A stretch of DNA of 64,000 nt from Candidatus Gastranaerophilales bacterium (GCA_944323155.1 CALURL010000007.1:26760-90759), one strand, 5' to 3'. Shown: positions 46,569 to 56,663, counted from the first letter of the stretch. The notes: a model not told the origin generated them from the letters alone. Numbers and translations: made by a program.

Positions 46569-49055
46569 TTATTGAGCAACTTCTTCTGTTTCTTTCTTTG
46601 ATTTTTTAGCTTTTCTTTCAAAAGTAATTTTATCATCGACAAGTTTCAGAACAATTGTATCGCCCGGAGAATATTTTCCGGAAAGAATTTCTTCAGCAAG
46701 CATATCCTCAATCTTTCTTTGAATTAAGCGTCTCAAAGGTCTTGCACCATAAGCTTCTGAATATCCGTTTTTAGCAAGATGATCTTTAACTTCATCTGTA
46801 ACCTCAACAGACAACTCTCTTTCAGCCAGACGTTTGAATAAATCCTTCAACATCAAATCAACAATTTGTCTAATTTCTTCCTGTGACAGGTGAGAGAATA
46901 CAATTGTTTCATCAATACGGTTAAGGAATTCAGGTCTAAACGCCTTTTTCATTTCTTCTGTAACTGTTTCTTTTAATTTTTCGTATTTATCTTTAGATTC
47001 GTCATCAGAAGTTGAGAAGCCAAGTTTTGATGTTGTAGTAATCATACTTGCACCAACGTTAGATGTCATAATGATAATTGTATTTTTAAAGTTAATATGA
47101 CGGCCTTTGGCATCTGTAAGACGTCCGTCATCCAGAATTTGAAGCATGATATTGAAAACATCCGGATGAGCTTTTTCAATTTCGTCAAACAAAATAACTG
47201 AATAAGGTTTTTTACGAACTAATTCTGTCAAGTGTCCGCCATCATCGTATCCAACATATCCAGGAGGAGAACCGATAAGTTTTGCTGTTGAATGTTTTTC
47301 CATAAACTCTGACATATCAACTCTTATCATGTTATCTTCAGAGCCAAATACAGCTTCTGCTAAAGCCTTAGCGAGTTCAGTTTTACCAACACCGGTAGGC
47401 CCGCAGAAGATAAAACTTCCGATAGGTCTGTTAGGACTTTTTAAACCAACTCTTGCACGTCTTATTGCTTTAGAAATAGCAACAACAGCGTCATGCTGAC
47501 CGATTACTCTTTCGTGTAAGGTTTCTTCTAGTTTCAACAATCTTTCGCTTTCACCTTCAGTAAGTTTAGTAACCGGAACACCTGTCATTGTTGCAATTAC
47601 CTCTGCGACATTTTCAGCCGTAACAGTAGGCTTGTTTGCCTCGTGTTCTTCTCTGTATTTTTGAGCCATTTCACGAATTCTATCTTTCATATCAGCTTCA
47701 TCATCGCGAAGTTGTGAAGCTTTTTCAAATTCTTGATTTCTTATAGCTTCTTCTTTTTCTTTTATTATATTTCTTAATTCTTTTTCAAGTTCTTTGCCTT
47801 CCGGAGAAAGGTTAGAAACTTTCAAGCGAACCTTTGAAGAAGCTTCATCAATAACATCGATTGCTTTGTCAGGCAAAAATCTATCTGTAATATATTTACT
47901 AGAAAGTTTTACAGCCGCAACGATTGCTTCATCAGAGATTATCAATTTGTGGTGTTCTTCATATTTCGGTTTCAAACCTTTGATAATTTCAATAGATTCA
48001 TCAATTGTAGGTTCTTCTATAATTACAGGCTGGAAACGGCGTTCCAATGCAGAATCTTTTTCCACATATTTTCTGTATTCATCAAGAGTTGTTGCACCAA
48101 TAACTTGAATTTCTCCTCTTGATAATGCAGGTTTTAAAATATTAGCGGCATCAATAGCACCTTCTGCAGCACCTGCGCCTATCAAGGTGTGCATTTCATC
48201 AATAACAAGAATTATATTTCCTGCCTGACGAATTTCGTCCATAATCTTTTTTAAACGTTCTTCAAATTCACCACGATACTTTGTACCGGCGACAAGAAGT
48301 CCCATATCTAATTGTATAACTTTTTTGCCGTCTAAAATATCAGGAACTTCAGCATTAACAATTCTTATTGCCAAGCCTTCTGCAACAGCGGTTTTACCAA
48401 CACCAGGTTCACCAATAAGAACAGGATTATTTTTTGTACGACGTGCAAGAATTTGAATTACACGTTCAATTTCTTTTTCCCTGCCGACAACCGGATCAAG
48501 ACGCAATTCTTGAGCCGCAAGAGTTAAATCCCTGCCAAACTCATCAAGACTTGGAGTTTTAGTTTTTCCGCTTGAAGAAGATGAGGAACTAGTAGATCCA
48601 GAAGACACTGTCTGAGGCTTAGATTCACCAAGCATTTTCACAACATTGCTTCTAATCTTATTCAAATCAACACCAAGGTTTTCAAGAACTCTTGCTGCAA
48701 CGCCTTCGCCCTCTCTTATCAAACCTAACAAAAGGTGTTCTGTCCCAATATAATTATGTCCAAGCTGTCTTGCTTCATCCCAGGATAATTCCAAAACTCT
48801 TTTAGCTCTTGGTGTAAAAGGAATTTCCACTGCAACAAACCCAGAACCTCTGCCAATAATTTTTTCAACTTCGGCTCTTGCATCTTTCAGGGTAACACCC
48901 ATAGATTTAAGTGTTTTTGCGGCTACGCCTGTACCTTCACCGATTAAACCAAGCAGCACCTGTTCTGTACCAACAAAATTATGGCCCAGACGACGAGCTT
49001 CCTCCTGAGCGAGCATTATAACTTTTATAGCTTTCTCCGTAAAACGTTCAAACAT
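46569..49055 (-). CDS. clpC: ATP-dependent Clp protease ATP-binding subunit ClpC
   Basis: An 828-residue AAA+ unfoldase. Two Clp-N repeats (residues about 5-140; [22 protein letters not shown] and its second copy) precede AAA domain 1 with Walker [10 protein letters not shown]. The middle domain carries a UVR-like segment ([20 protein letters not shown]), which marks ClpC rather than ClpB. AAA domain 2 has [10 protein letters not shown] and is followed by a C-terminal D2-small domain. It feeds ClpP; no clpP or mcsB is adjacent. A Ser-rich linker lies near residue 160. Confidence 0.95.
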   Translation of the reverse strand: MFERFTEKAIKVIMLAQEEARRLGHNFVGTEQVLLGLIGEGTGVAAKTLKSMGVTLKDARAEVEKIIGRGSGFVAVEIPFTPRAKRVLELSWDEARQLGHNYIGTEHLLLGLIREGEGVAARVLENLGVDLNKIRSNVVKMLGESKPQTVSSGSTSSSSSSSGKTKTPSLDEFGRDLTLAAQELRLDPVVGREKEIERVIQILARRTKNNPVLIGEPGVGKTAVAEGLAIRIVNAEVPDILDGKKVIQLDMGLLVAGTKYRGEFEERLKKIMDEIRQAGNIILVIDEMHTLIGAGAAEGAIDAANILKPALSRGEIQVIGATTLDEYRKYVEKDSALERRFQPVIIEEPTIDESIEIIKGLKPKYEEHHKLIISDEAIVAAVKLSSKYITDRFLPDKAIDVIDEASSKVRLKVSNLSPEGKELEKELRNIIKEKEEAIRNQEFEKASQLRDDEADMKDRIREMAQKYREEHEANKPTVTAENVAEVIATMTGVPVTKLTEGESERLLKLEETLHERVIGQHDAVVAISKAIRRARVGLKSPNRPIGSFIFCGPTGVGKTELAKALAEAVFGSEDNMIRVDMSEFMEKHSTAKLIGSPPGYVGYDDGGHLTELVRKKPYSVILFDEIEKAHPDVFNIMLQILDDGRLTDAKGRHINFKNTIIIMTSNVGASMITTTSKLGFSTSDDESKDKYEKLKETVTEEMKKAFRPEFLNRIDETIVFSHLSQEEIRQIVDLMLKDLFKRLAERELSVEVTDEVKDHLAKNGYSEAYGARPLRRLIQRKIEDMLAEEILSGKYSPGDTIVLKLVDDKITFERKAKKSKKETEEVAQ

Positions 49056-49208
49056 TTTGTAATTTATTTCACTCCTATCTCTCTCTTTATATATATATTT
49101 TACATAAAATTAAAAAACTTTCAAGTGGGCAAATTAATTACTCTAATTTAAATCAGAGTTGCATTTTATACAAAAATTGTTATAATAAATAAAAAAGGAG
49201 GACGAAAA

Positions 49209-49534
49209 ATGCTTATACAAAAGAATTTGACGGTTTGCCCCCCCCCCGTAAAGCAGATTTGATAAGGAATAGATGGGGATTTACCTTAGCAGAAACATTA
49301 ATTACACTAGGAATTATTGGGGTTGTGGCAGCACTTATTTTACCTACATTGATTGGCAATTATAAAGCAAAAGTTTTAGAAGCCCAATTCAAAAAAGGAT
49401 ATTCAACTTTATCTCAGGCTATTATGCAGATGTACTATAACACAGGAGTTGAAATTGTTCCGGAAAACTTTGGGCAATATGCATTAAGCGAACACTTAAA
49501 AATTTATCAAAATAATTTTCTAAAAAATAGTTGA
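49209..49534 (+). CDS. Truncated prepilin-like protein, frame broken at a C10 tract in the leader
   Basis: ATG 49209 follows AAAAGGAGGA. After 29 bases comes a run of ten C, not G: the tract is inverted relative to the gene. In the present state the frame ends at TGA soon after. With eleven C it reads RKADLIRNRWGFTLAETLITLG and the prepilin helix. The frame ends at 49534 after about 100 residues, roughly half the family length and without the head-domain motif. The stop TGA lies inside the -35 box of the tRNA-Glu promoter. A TTG at 49235 could start the pilin frame within the tract, but it has no ribosome binding site. Confidence 0.65.
49238..49247 (+). repeat. Homopolymer tract C10 in a prepilin leader (copy 5, inverted)
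   Basis: Ten C on the coding strand, 30 bases into the reading frame. In the other four copies the coding strand carries G. Confidence 0.9.
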
Positions 49535-49558
49535 CAATAAATATTGTTTTGGTATTAT
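49531..49558 (+). promoter_or_regulatory. Promoter of tRNA-Glu
   Basis: TTGACA (49531-49536), a 16-base spacer and TATTAT (49553-49558). The -35 box contains the stop codon of the truncated prepilin gene. Confidence 0.65.
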
Positions 49559-49618
49559 AGAATATGTGAAAGGGACAGCCCCAAGAGCGGTAGCCAAAAG
49601 CTAAACTCTAAATTATAT

Positions 49619-49691
49619 GCTCCCATCGTCTAGAGGCCTAGGACAACACCCTTTCACGGTGTAGACGGGGATTCGAATTCCCCTGGGAGTA
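49619..49691 (+). tRNA. tRNA-Glu (anticodon TTC)
   Basis: A 73-base cloverleaf: acceptor GCTCCCA / TGGGAGT (one G-T pair at the end), D-arm TCGTCTAGAGGCCTAGGACA, anticodon stem ACACC / GGTGT with loop CTTTCAC, T-arm GGGGATTCGAATTCCCC and discriminator A. CCA is not encoded. A promoter precedes and a terminator follows, so it is a single-gene unit. Substrate for MnmA thiolation at U34. Confidence 0.95.
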
Positions 49692-49703
49692 AATTTTAAA
49701 ATC

Positions 49704-49729
49704 AAGCGCCAATTGCAAGGCGCTTTTTT
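49704..49729 (+). terminator. Terminator of tRNA-Glu
   Basis: AAGCGCC / GGCGCTT stem followed by T-run. Confidence 0.8.
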
Positions 49730-49746
49730 AATGTAAAATTCTATAT

Positions 49747-49783
49747 AAAAAACTACCTGAGTCATCTAACTCAGGTAGTTTTT
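49747..49783 (-). terminator. Terminator of the repeat adhesin
   Basis: AAAAACTACCTGAGT / ACTCAGGTAGTTTTT with a 6-base loop, about 20 bases past the adhesin stop codon; works on either strand. Confidence 0.8.
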
Positions 49784-49801
49784 ATTTTTATTAACTAACA
49801 A

Positions 49802-52800
49802 TTAATTGTCATTAGAAATAATTACTCTGCCGCCGCCAGTAGATTTTACTTCACCTTTGATATCTGCATCTTTATTTGATGTATTCCAAACTGAAATGTT
49901 ACCTCTGTTATTGATTTTAGCGTTTTCTGTAACAGTTAAGTCATTACCGTGGTTTGTAATATATAGGTGGTCACCGTTGTTATTAACTGTACCTGAAATA
50001 TTCATTGAACCGTTATCACTTTGAATTGCAGAGTTTGCGGAAGTATTTTCTACAGTACCAGAGATATGAACACCGCCGTCACCAGTACTCCAGATTTTCA
50101 AGACTCCATCACTTTGAACTTTGCCTTGTTCATTTACATACAAGCCCTGGCCATGGTTTGTAATATTAATTTTATCACCTGAGTTTGCAATTGTTCCGTT
50201 AACAGTTATGTCACCGTCATTACTTGTGATAATTGTTCTGCCGTTATTACTCAAAATACCGTTTACTGTCAAACCATTTGCACCATTATTCAATACTGAT
50301 AATGAACCCTGGTTATTAATATTTGAATCAGCTCCGATAACGATACCACCGTCAGAACTCAAATAAATTTTATTATTAACACCAGTGATATCACCATTAA
50401 TATCTAATGAGCCAGCTTTATTTGTAAAGTATGAAGTGCCTTGAGATTGAAGATTTCCGTTATATTTCAAACCTTCATCTCCATAGTTGATTAATGACAG
50501 GTTACCATCATTATTAATAGTTGAACCTTCAGCAAATTCAGCACCTGTACCGTAAGAACTCATTGTTGTTTTACCATTGTTTGTTAAAGTACCGGTATAG
50601 CTCAATTTACCTTCATCATTTTTAATTACAACAGAACCGCCCTTAGCATTTGCAACAGTTCCTTTAATATCAGCACCTTCTGAACCAGTATTCCATACAC
50701 TCAATGTTCCGGAGTTATCTAAACTTCCATTTTCAGCAAGTGTAAATTTACCAGACTTGTTAACAATGCTAACTTTTCCTGATTTGTTTTCTACTGTACC
50801 ATTAACATTAAAGTTACCAGCTTTATTAGTTAAAGTAGCACTTCCGTTGTTAACAATTTTTCCATCAAGATTCATTCCTTGAGAACCATTGTTCAACATT
50901 GTTAATGTTTTATTATTAGTAACAGTAACGCCTTCATTCAAATTAACACCTTCTTTTGAAGTGTAAGAAAGCTTACCGCTGTTATCAACATCATGAGCGA
51001 TTGTAATATCACCTTTAGTGTTAGAAACAAGCATATTTCCGGCATTTACGACTTCACCGTTCATAGCAACTCCATTTGCACCGGTATTAGTAACTGTAAA
51101 TGATCCAGTACCATTATTTTTAATAGAGCTGTCTGCAGCTAAAGTCATACCATTGCCTTTGTTTGTAAGTCTAACAGTTCCGTTGTCATTAACGAATTTG
51201 GCAGATACAGTCATATCACCATTATCACTTTGTATAACCATATCACCTGAGCCATTATATTGGCCTTTAACATCAGCGCCATTTGCACCTGTAGCCCAAA
51301 CTTTAAAAGCTCCATTATTATTTACAACTGTTGAATCTGCCAGTTTTAAAGAATTACCATGATTTGTAATATTTACCTTTGAATCTTTAGCTACATCAAA
51401 GTTTGCACCAACAGACATATCGCCTTTTTGGTTAGTAAATATAATATTTCCAGCATTACTGTTAACTTTACCATTTACAGTCATACCTTGATCGCCAGTA
51501 TTTAGAACACCGGTATAATCGTTATTTGCGATAGTAGCTGTATCTGTAATAGTGAATTTTGAACCATTATTAATTAAATTCAAAGTATCAGCATTTGAAA
51601 TATTTCCGCTGATTTCCATATTACCTTCGTAGTTTTGAATAACTGCTCTTGCATCGTTATCAAAAGTTCCTGCAACTTTAATACCGTTGGCACCTGTATT
51701 CCACATTTTTAATGAATTTGTATTTTTAATATTAGCGTCATTGCCAACTTCCATACCAGAACCGTTGCTGATAACGCTTAATGCAGATTTATTATCAATT
51801 TCGCCATTAATTTTAAAAGTACCCTGGTCATTTTGAATTACAGCATCTTTGTTATTAACAATTTTACCGTTTAAGTTTGTACCGCCTTCGCCTGTTGCCC
51901 AAACTTTTAATACATTATCATTATTTACGGTACCATTAATATTCAATGCATTGCCATGGTTTGTAATATTAATTCTATTTTTACCGTTAACAACAGCAGT
52001 ACTATCAATATCTAAATTACCATTGTGGTTAACAATTAATGTATTACCGTTAGTATCAATTTTTCCGCCGATACCTAAGCCATTGCTGCCTTTATTAGTA
52101 ATTTCAACTTTTCCATTTTCTGCAACGTTTTTAACAGTACCGTCAACGTTTACAGAACCTTCTGCATTAGTTGATTTAATAACAATTTTTCCATTATCAG
52201 CAACAAATGAAGATGCACTTGAGGCAGAAGATGTATTAACAAGTTCGTTAAATAATTTATCAGCCTGAGCTTTACTTGATAAAGCTTCAATGCTGTTTAC
52301 ACCTGATAACAGTGCTCCTTCTGCGCCTAAAGTAACGTTTCTTCCTGATAAAGTAATGCCATCACGAGCTATTACTTTACCATTAATTTCTACATCTGCT
52401 GCACCCTGATCCATTTTATAAAGACCTAAATCAGGTTTTGCTTTGAATGAATTATAATCTTCCTGAGTAGGTGTATAAACAGCTAATGAACCAACATTAA
52501 GGACACCGCTGCCGCCTACAACCATTCCGTTTGGAGAAATAAAAATAGCCTGACCGTTATAGAAATTACCGTCACGCATTGTATTTACCAAACCATTAAT
52601 ATTAATTGTATTATCAACAAGGTTTACAAATTTTGAAACATTTTGCTCGCCATATTTAAATATTAAGTTTGCAACATCGCCTTCTGATAATTTAAAGTTT
52701 TCGTACTGTCTAAAACCAGCGTCGCCATGAACTTCAGAAGGATTAATATTAAAGACACCATTATTGCCTGTAATACCCGTAATATCAGTAACAGGTGGGG

Positions 52801-52903
52801 CTTCAACAGCTTTTGCCTCAAGCGCATTAGCGGCCAACACGCACACAGCTAATAAAGAAACAAGCATTTTAGCTCTGCCGCTTTGATTTTTTGATTTAAT
52901 CAT
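49802..52903 (-). CDS. Two-partner-secretion (filamentous haemagglutinin-like) repeat adhesin
   Basis: A 1033-residue protein. Residues 1-32 are a long signal peptide (KMLVSLLAVCVLAANALEAKA). The TPS domain follows (VFNINPSEVHGDAGFRQYENF, NTININGLVNTM, AIFISPNGMVVGGSGVLNVG), the hallmark of exoproteins exported by a TpsB pore. From about residue 245 to the end the protein is a beta-helix of about 21-24-residue units rich in Asn and Gly, in a repeating order of three unit types. The last residues stop inside a unit (GRVIISNDN), so the C-terminus looks truncated. No tpsB gene is in the window. Confidence 0.85.
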   Translation of the reverse strand: MIKSKNQSGRAKMLVSLLAVCVLAANALEAKAVEAPPVTDITGITGNNGVFNINPSEVHGDAGFRQYENFKLSEGDVANLIFKYGEQNVSKFVNLVDNTININGLVNTMRDGNFYNGQAIFISPNGMVVGGSGVLNVGSLAVYTPTQEDYNSFKAKPDLGLYKMDQGAADVEINGKVIARDGITLSGRNVTLGAEGALLSGVNSIEALSSKAQADKLFNELVNTSSASSASSFVADNGKIVIKSTNAEGSVNVDGTVKNVAENGKVEITNKGSNGLGIGGKIDTNGNTLIVNHNGNLDIDSTAVVNGKNRINITNHGNALNINGTVNNDNVLKVWATGEGGTNLNGKIVNNKDAVIQNDQGTFKINGEIDNKSALSVISNGSGMEVGNDANIKNTNSLKMWNTGANGIKVAGTFDNDARAVIQNYEGNMEISGNISNADTLNLINNGSKFTITDTATIANNDYTGVLNTGDQGMTVNGKVNSNAGNIIFTNQKGDMSVGANFDVAKDSKVNITNHGNSLKLADSTVVNNNGAFKVWATGANGADVKGQYNGSGDMVIQSDNGDMTVSAKFVNDNGTVRLTNKGNGMTLAADSSIKNNGTGSFTVTNTGANGVAMNGEVVNAGNMLVSNTKGDITIAHDVDNSGKLSYTSKEGVNLNEGVTVTNNKTLTMLNNGSQGMNLDGKIVNNGSATLTNKAGNFNVNGTVENKSGKVSIVNKSGKFTLAENGSLDNSGTLSVWNTGSEGADIKGTVANAKGGSVVIKNDEGKLSYTGTLTNNGKTTMSSYGTGAEFAEGSTINNDGNLSLINYGDEGLKYNGNLQSQGTSYFTNKAGSLDINGDITGVNNKIYLSSDGGIVIGADSNINNQGSLSVLNNGANGLTVNGILSNNGRTIITSNDGDITVNGTIANSGDKINITNHGQGLYVNEQGKVQSDGVLKIWSTGDGGVHISGTVENTSANSAIQSDNGSMNISGTVNNNGDHLYITNHGNDLTVTENAKINNRGNISVWNTSNKDADIKGEVKSTGGGRVIISNDN

Positions 52904-52993
52904 AATTAATATACCTCACATTTTTCAGATATTATATAATAACCCAAATAATAAGTAAAAATTGCTAAGATGTTAAGGAATTGTAACAAATAT

Positions 52994-53474
52994 TTACTTT
53001 AGTTCACCTTTATACTTCCACCAGCAAAACAGTACAATATAAGAAAGTGATGAACTTAAAAATAAGGTATACAACGCCAATATGGATATAAATCCGACAA
53101 ATGGCGCCTCAAGAAACCAGAAGGAATCAATTAAAATTATAAATATAACTAATTCATAACGGAAAACTCTGTTGGTTTTCAAAAGTGAAATAAGCTTTAG
53201 TACAACCGGATTTGATGATTTTTTTTTCGAGTTTAGAATATAAAATCGGCAAACAAAACAATCTCAAAACTGAGAAAATGAAAAAGAAGATTAGAGCGGT
53301 ACAAATAATTATATCACGTTTCAAGCTTTCATCTCCAAAATATCCATAAATAAGAAATATTCCAAATAAAGCTATTCCAAGTATAGCATAGTGTGCAAGA
53401 AATACATTTACGAATAAAATAAGTAATGTTTGCCAATTAATATATTCTTTTATTTTGTTTTTTATTTTGTTCAT
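52994..53474 (-). CDS. Small membrane protein, frame broken at an A9 tract
   Basis: Reading from ATG 53474 (MNKIKNKIKEYINW) gives three hydrophobic segments to ILYSKLEKK, where a run of nine A shifts the frame and the protein ends 18 residues later. With eight A the frame continues as SSNPVVLKLISLLKTNRVFR into two more hydrophobic segments, ending YKGELK at 52994; total about 160 residues. The start is supported by a TGTTATAAT box 6 bases upstream. No family recognised. Confidence 0.55.
53219..53227 (-). repeat. A9 tract that breaks the small membrane protein gene
   Basis: Nine T on the plus strand at the point where the two open frames join; eight would fuse them into one protein. Confidence 0.7.
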
Positions 53475-53480
53475 ATGAAT

Positions 53481-53489
53481 ATTATAACA
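53481..53489 (-). promoter_or_regulatory. Extended -10 promoter, apparently leaderless
   Basis: TGTTATAAT on the minus strand ends 6 bases before the ATG at 53474. No ribosome binding site. Confidence 0.4.
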
Positions 53490-53547
53490 CAAATTTTATA
53501 AAAAGGTTAATAATATTTCCGTTTTTTTAAAATTTATTTAATATTTT

Positions 53548-53949
53548 TTATTTCATTTTAAATTTTATTGGTATTAACATATAATAATTTTTTCTTAACT
53601 TGTTTTCCTGAAGCCAATAGAAAAAGTTATTTGCAGATTTATTAAGACTATATCCGCCATCTTTGATATGGTCAAAGTCATATTTATCAAACAATATTCC
53701 TGAAAAATACCCGTCATTATCCACTTTTGGATTTATTATTGTAGCATGACCGATTGACAAATGAAGATTTGGATCGTCTGTAAAATTAACACTCAACTTA
53801 CTTGAATTAAATTTTCCGCCTGCTGAATTATAATTTTCACTGATTTGTTTCTGCATCTGAGAAGAAGCTGGAAGTCTTTCTGCAAAAGGACTATGTTCAT
53901 TAAAAACAAAACCTTCCCAGTTATCATCTATCTTTCCGCTGCCAGTTAG
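53548..53949 (-). pseudogene. C-terminal fragment of a larger protein, start missing
   Basis: The frame is open for about 133 residues from a stop at 53952-53950. Its first part (LTGSGKIDDNWEGFVFNEHS) is clearly protein-like, yet no start codon precedes it; the first ATG is at 53856, in the middle of the continuous sequence. It ends YYMLIPIKFKMK. It looks like the surviving end of a longer secreted or polymorphic protein whose 5' part is gone. No family assigned with confidence. Confidence 0.45.
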
Positions 53950-53993
53950 TTAATGAATATTAAAACAGATAAAGCCCGAAACTATCAAGTTAC

Positions 53994-56240
53994 TTATTTT
54001 TTCATAGGGTTATTCATATTTTCATAAAAATAGTATCCGTAGGTAATAAGTTCTTTTTCATTATTATTAGGCGGAACTTCAACATCCAGTTCATCTATTT
54101 TTCTGAAATTATGCTGTTTATAAAAGGCATCTGTAAGCATACAACGCATAATATAAGGACGCTGGTCAGTATTATCTAAATCTGTTATTATACGGTAATT
54201 TGTACTCATATAAAAACATGGAGTCTCTTCATTTCTTCTGAAATATATTTTTTTAGTAATTGGGCTTATATAAATATCGCTCTTTCTTGCCTCAAAATCT
54301 TTGACATTAGTTGCAAATTGGTCATTAAACACTGTCATTATAATGTTATAACTATCAATATTTATATTATTAATATTTTCCATAACACCAAAATCAACAT
54401 GGTAGCCTTGGAAATTCAACATTTTTAGAAGAATTACATCAGTTGATGAATGAGCAAAAAATAGAATTCTATTTTCTTTTGAAATATTTTCTCTAATATA
54501 ATTAACAACAGTACAAGGCTCATTATAGTACTCTTTACGTACCTCACCACGCGGGACTAGGTCAACATCTTTTATAAACGCACTGCAAGTAGCTGTTTCC
54601 CTCACCTCAGAAAGAGTATAACCATGCCTGAAATAGTTTAGAACCTTAAAGAATGGTCTTGCCCAAATATGAGTTGAAACAAGAGTCATATAATATAATG
54701 CAAAGAGTATGACAATTACTTTATAAATATTGTTCTTTTTGCAATAAGAATAATATAATACAGGAGCTGATAACAAACAGAAAAACATCAAAAATCTTAT
54801 GCTATAAACCATAAACTGTAATTGTAAAGACATTACAATAATATTTATTACAAGCATAGCTCCAAATGCAAAAAGGAACCAGGTAGTTTTTTTACGGGCA
54901 AATACAGGTTTAAGCAAAGACCAGAACCAGCATGGCAAATAAACAATAATACCTAAAATTCCAAGCCCCATCATTGGTTCTAACAAACTTTTATTAAAAA
55001 TAGTTTTGGAATTATAAATACCATCCTTAATATCAGCCAAGCCGATAAAAGCTAACAGAGCTTCTCTGACCTCTGTTAATTTACTTCCCCAATAATCAGC
55101 CCAGTGAAATCCTGTAAAGTCAAAAAACATAAATATGTATTTTATGAAGTTAGCAGGAATAGCTCTTAAGCCATAGTAATTTGCATGCGCGCGCATCATA
55201 GAGTCACTTCCTGCAATATTGCCAAAGTCAATTAAATTTAAAATATAGTTGTATGACGCAAATATTATAAAATTAAATACTGCATAAAATAAAAATCTAC
55301 AAAAAGGTTTATAAAAATCTTTTTTAAGATAGAAAATAGATAAACCAATCATAAAAGCTCCTACCGCAGGAATTGCCATAATAGCAGGAGTTTTAGTTCC
55401 AACAGCTAGTGCATAAGCCAAAGCTGAGAAAAATACAGGAATTTTTTTATTATTTTTAACAGCATACCAGTATAAAAACAAACTGGAACTTACAAGCCCT
55501 GTAATTATAATATCTGTTTCAGTACCGGAAATCTGAACAATTACAGCAGCAAAAGAACAAAGCATGAAGATTATCCACAATTTTCGTCTCATACTGAATT
55601 TCATTAACGAAAATATATTATAAAGCGCTGTAACTGATAATATAAAACCTGCAAAGGATACAAAACCAAACCATGCTAATTTTTTTATAAATAAAATTAT
55701 CCAAGCATACACGATTTCAGAATTTATAGGAAAAGCTAAAGCTCTGATATCAGCATACTGAAAATGATTTAAATTCTTGTTCAAAACCCATTCAACACTT
55801 CTTAAGACATGATAAGAGCCGGCATCAATATTAACAAGCGGCATAAATGACATTAAAAAGAGGCTGACAAATATCAAAACCGCAAAACCAACAGATAAAA
55901 CAATTAAAGATTTGTCAAGTTTAACAGCTTTCAAATAGTTTCTAAAAAATCCCTGTGCGTCAGAGAAATTCCAAACAGGCCTGCCGCTTCTATTCCAAAA
56001 ATATAAAGAGGCCGCAAGTGTCAATATATTTAAAATTAAAACACCCGGAATAGAAATTGCCGAGAATAATGATAATATTTCAAAAGTCAAAACAACATTT
56101 GCAAAAGCAGAAATTAAAAGATATATAATACCGAATTCACTCTTGTTTTCTGCAAAAATAGAAGCTATAAAATACGAAGCTGCTATAACCAGTAAAAAAG
56201 ATATAACAAATAATATCATTAAACTCTCCTCATATCCCAA
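53994..56240 (-). CDS. Large polytopic membrane protein, probable GT-C-type glycosyltransferase
   Basis: A 748-residue protein with 12 or more hydrophobic segments up to about residue 520, then a soluble C-terminal domain of about 220 residues. The first long loop has an acidic NIDAGSYHVLRSVEWVL segment, and ALAVGTKTPAIMAIPAVGA lies in a mid-protein helix. This layout is that of lipid-linked-sugar glycosyltransferases (PMT/ArnT/GT39-like), which glycosylate proteins, LPS or cell-wall polymers outside the inner membrane. Assignment is by architecture; a catalytic Asp in loop 1 is plausible but unproven. GGAGAG precedes the start. Confidence 0.62.
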   Translation of the reverse strand: MGYEESLMILFVISFLLVIAASYFIASIFAENKSEFGIIYLLISAFANVVLTFEILSLFSAISIPGVLILNILTLAASLYFWNRSGRPVWNFSDAQGFFRNYLKAVKLDKSLIVLSVGFAVLIFVSLFLMSFMPLVNIDAGSYHVLRSVEWVLNKNLNHFQYADIRALAFPINSEIVYAWIILFIKKLAWFGFVSFAGFILSVTALYNIFSLMKFSMRRKLWIIFMLCSFAAVIVQISGTETDIIITGLVSSSLFLYWYAVKNNKKIPVFFSALAYALAVGTKTPAIMAIPAVGAFMIGLSIFYLKKDFYKPFCRFLFYAVFNFIIFASYNYILNLIDFGNIAGSDSMMRAHANYYGLRAIPANFIKYIFMFFDFTGFHWADYWGSKLTEVREALLAFIGLADIKDGIYNSKTIFNKSLLEPMMGLGILGIIVYLPCWFWSLLKPVFARKKTTWFLFAFGAMLVINIIVMSLQLQFMVYSIRFLMFFCLLSAPVLYYSYCKKNNIYKVIVILFALYYMTLVSTHIWARPFFKVLNYFRHGYTLSEVRETATCSAFIKDVDLVPRGEVRKEYYNEPCTVVNYIRENISKENRILFFAHSSTDVILLKMLNFQGYHVDFGVMENINNINIDSYNIIMTVFNDQFATNVKDFEARKSDIYISPITKKIYFRRNEETPCFYMSTNYRIITDLDNTDQRPYIMRCMLTDAFYKQHNFRKIDELDVEVPPNNNEKELITYGYYFYENMNNPMKK

Positions 56241-56419
56241 TAAATTAATACAAAAATTTTATCATGAATCCTTAAATATTTACAATATATATTTTTGCAT
56301 TATAATAAATCCTATGAAAATAATTAATCTCCAATACCGACGAATTTTAAGTAAAAGAAAGGCTTGTTTATAAAATAAGACGTTGCTTTTGTCGTGTATA
56401 ATATAAATATTTATAAACA

Positions 56420-56452
56420 AGACCTTTAAGAAAATTAAAGGTCTAATTTTTT
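56420..56452 (+). terminator. Terminator or attenuator upstream of the gene at 56664
   Basis: AGACCTTTAA / TTAAAGGTCT perfect stem with T-run. A TATAAT box lies only 18 bases upstream (56397-56402), so a very short transcript would end here. Most of the 420-base gap 56241-56663 has no other gene apart from the small frame at 56530. Confidence 0.6.
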
Positions 56453-56529
56453 GTAAAAAATTTGTAAAATAATACAAAAATACAGCAATAAAAATTTTGA
56501 GTAGTTTTAAGAAAAAAGGAAAGGTAAGC

Positions 56530-56613
56530 ATGACACAAAAATTACGACGAAACATAAACATTAAAGCGAATGCCCCAATCGTAAAACTAATGAATTTAAT
56601 CTGGGGTCTATAG
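56530..56613 (+). CDS. Short basic 27-residue frame with strong RBS, possible leader peptide
   Basis: AAAGGAAAGG lies just upstream of ATG 56530. The frame encodes MTQKLRRNINIKAN, then a hydrophobic end (IVKLMNLIWGL), and stops with four successive in-frame stop codons (TAG TAG TAG TAA). A hairpin TGCGTG / CACGCA follows and the next gene starts 50 bases downstream. A leader peptide or a small membrane-active peptide is possible; it could also be chance. Confidence 0.35.
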   Translation: MTQKLRRNINIKANAPIVKLMNLIWGL

Positions 56614-56663
56614 TAGTAGTAATTGCGTGTCATTTAACCACGCAGGAAAGTAAAAGGATAGAC

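Noticed and set aside
49802..52903. Dense direct repeats, considered as a CRISPR or satellite array
   Set aside because: They are imperfect, of variable length and in one open reading frame encoding beta-helix units; there are no constant repeats with unique spacers.
56280..56633. 117-codon open frame on the minus strand in the gap upstream of the gene at 56664
   Set aside because: It lacks a ribosome binding site, runs antisense through the hairpin and short frame, and its hydrophobic content follows from AT richness.
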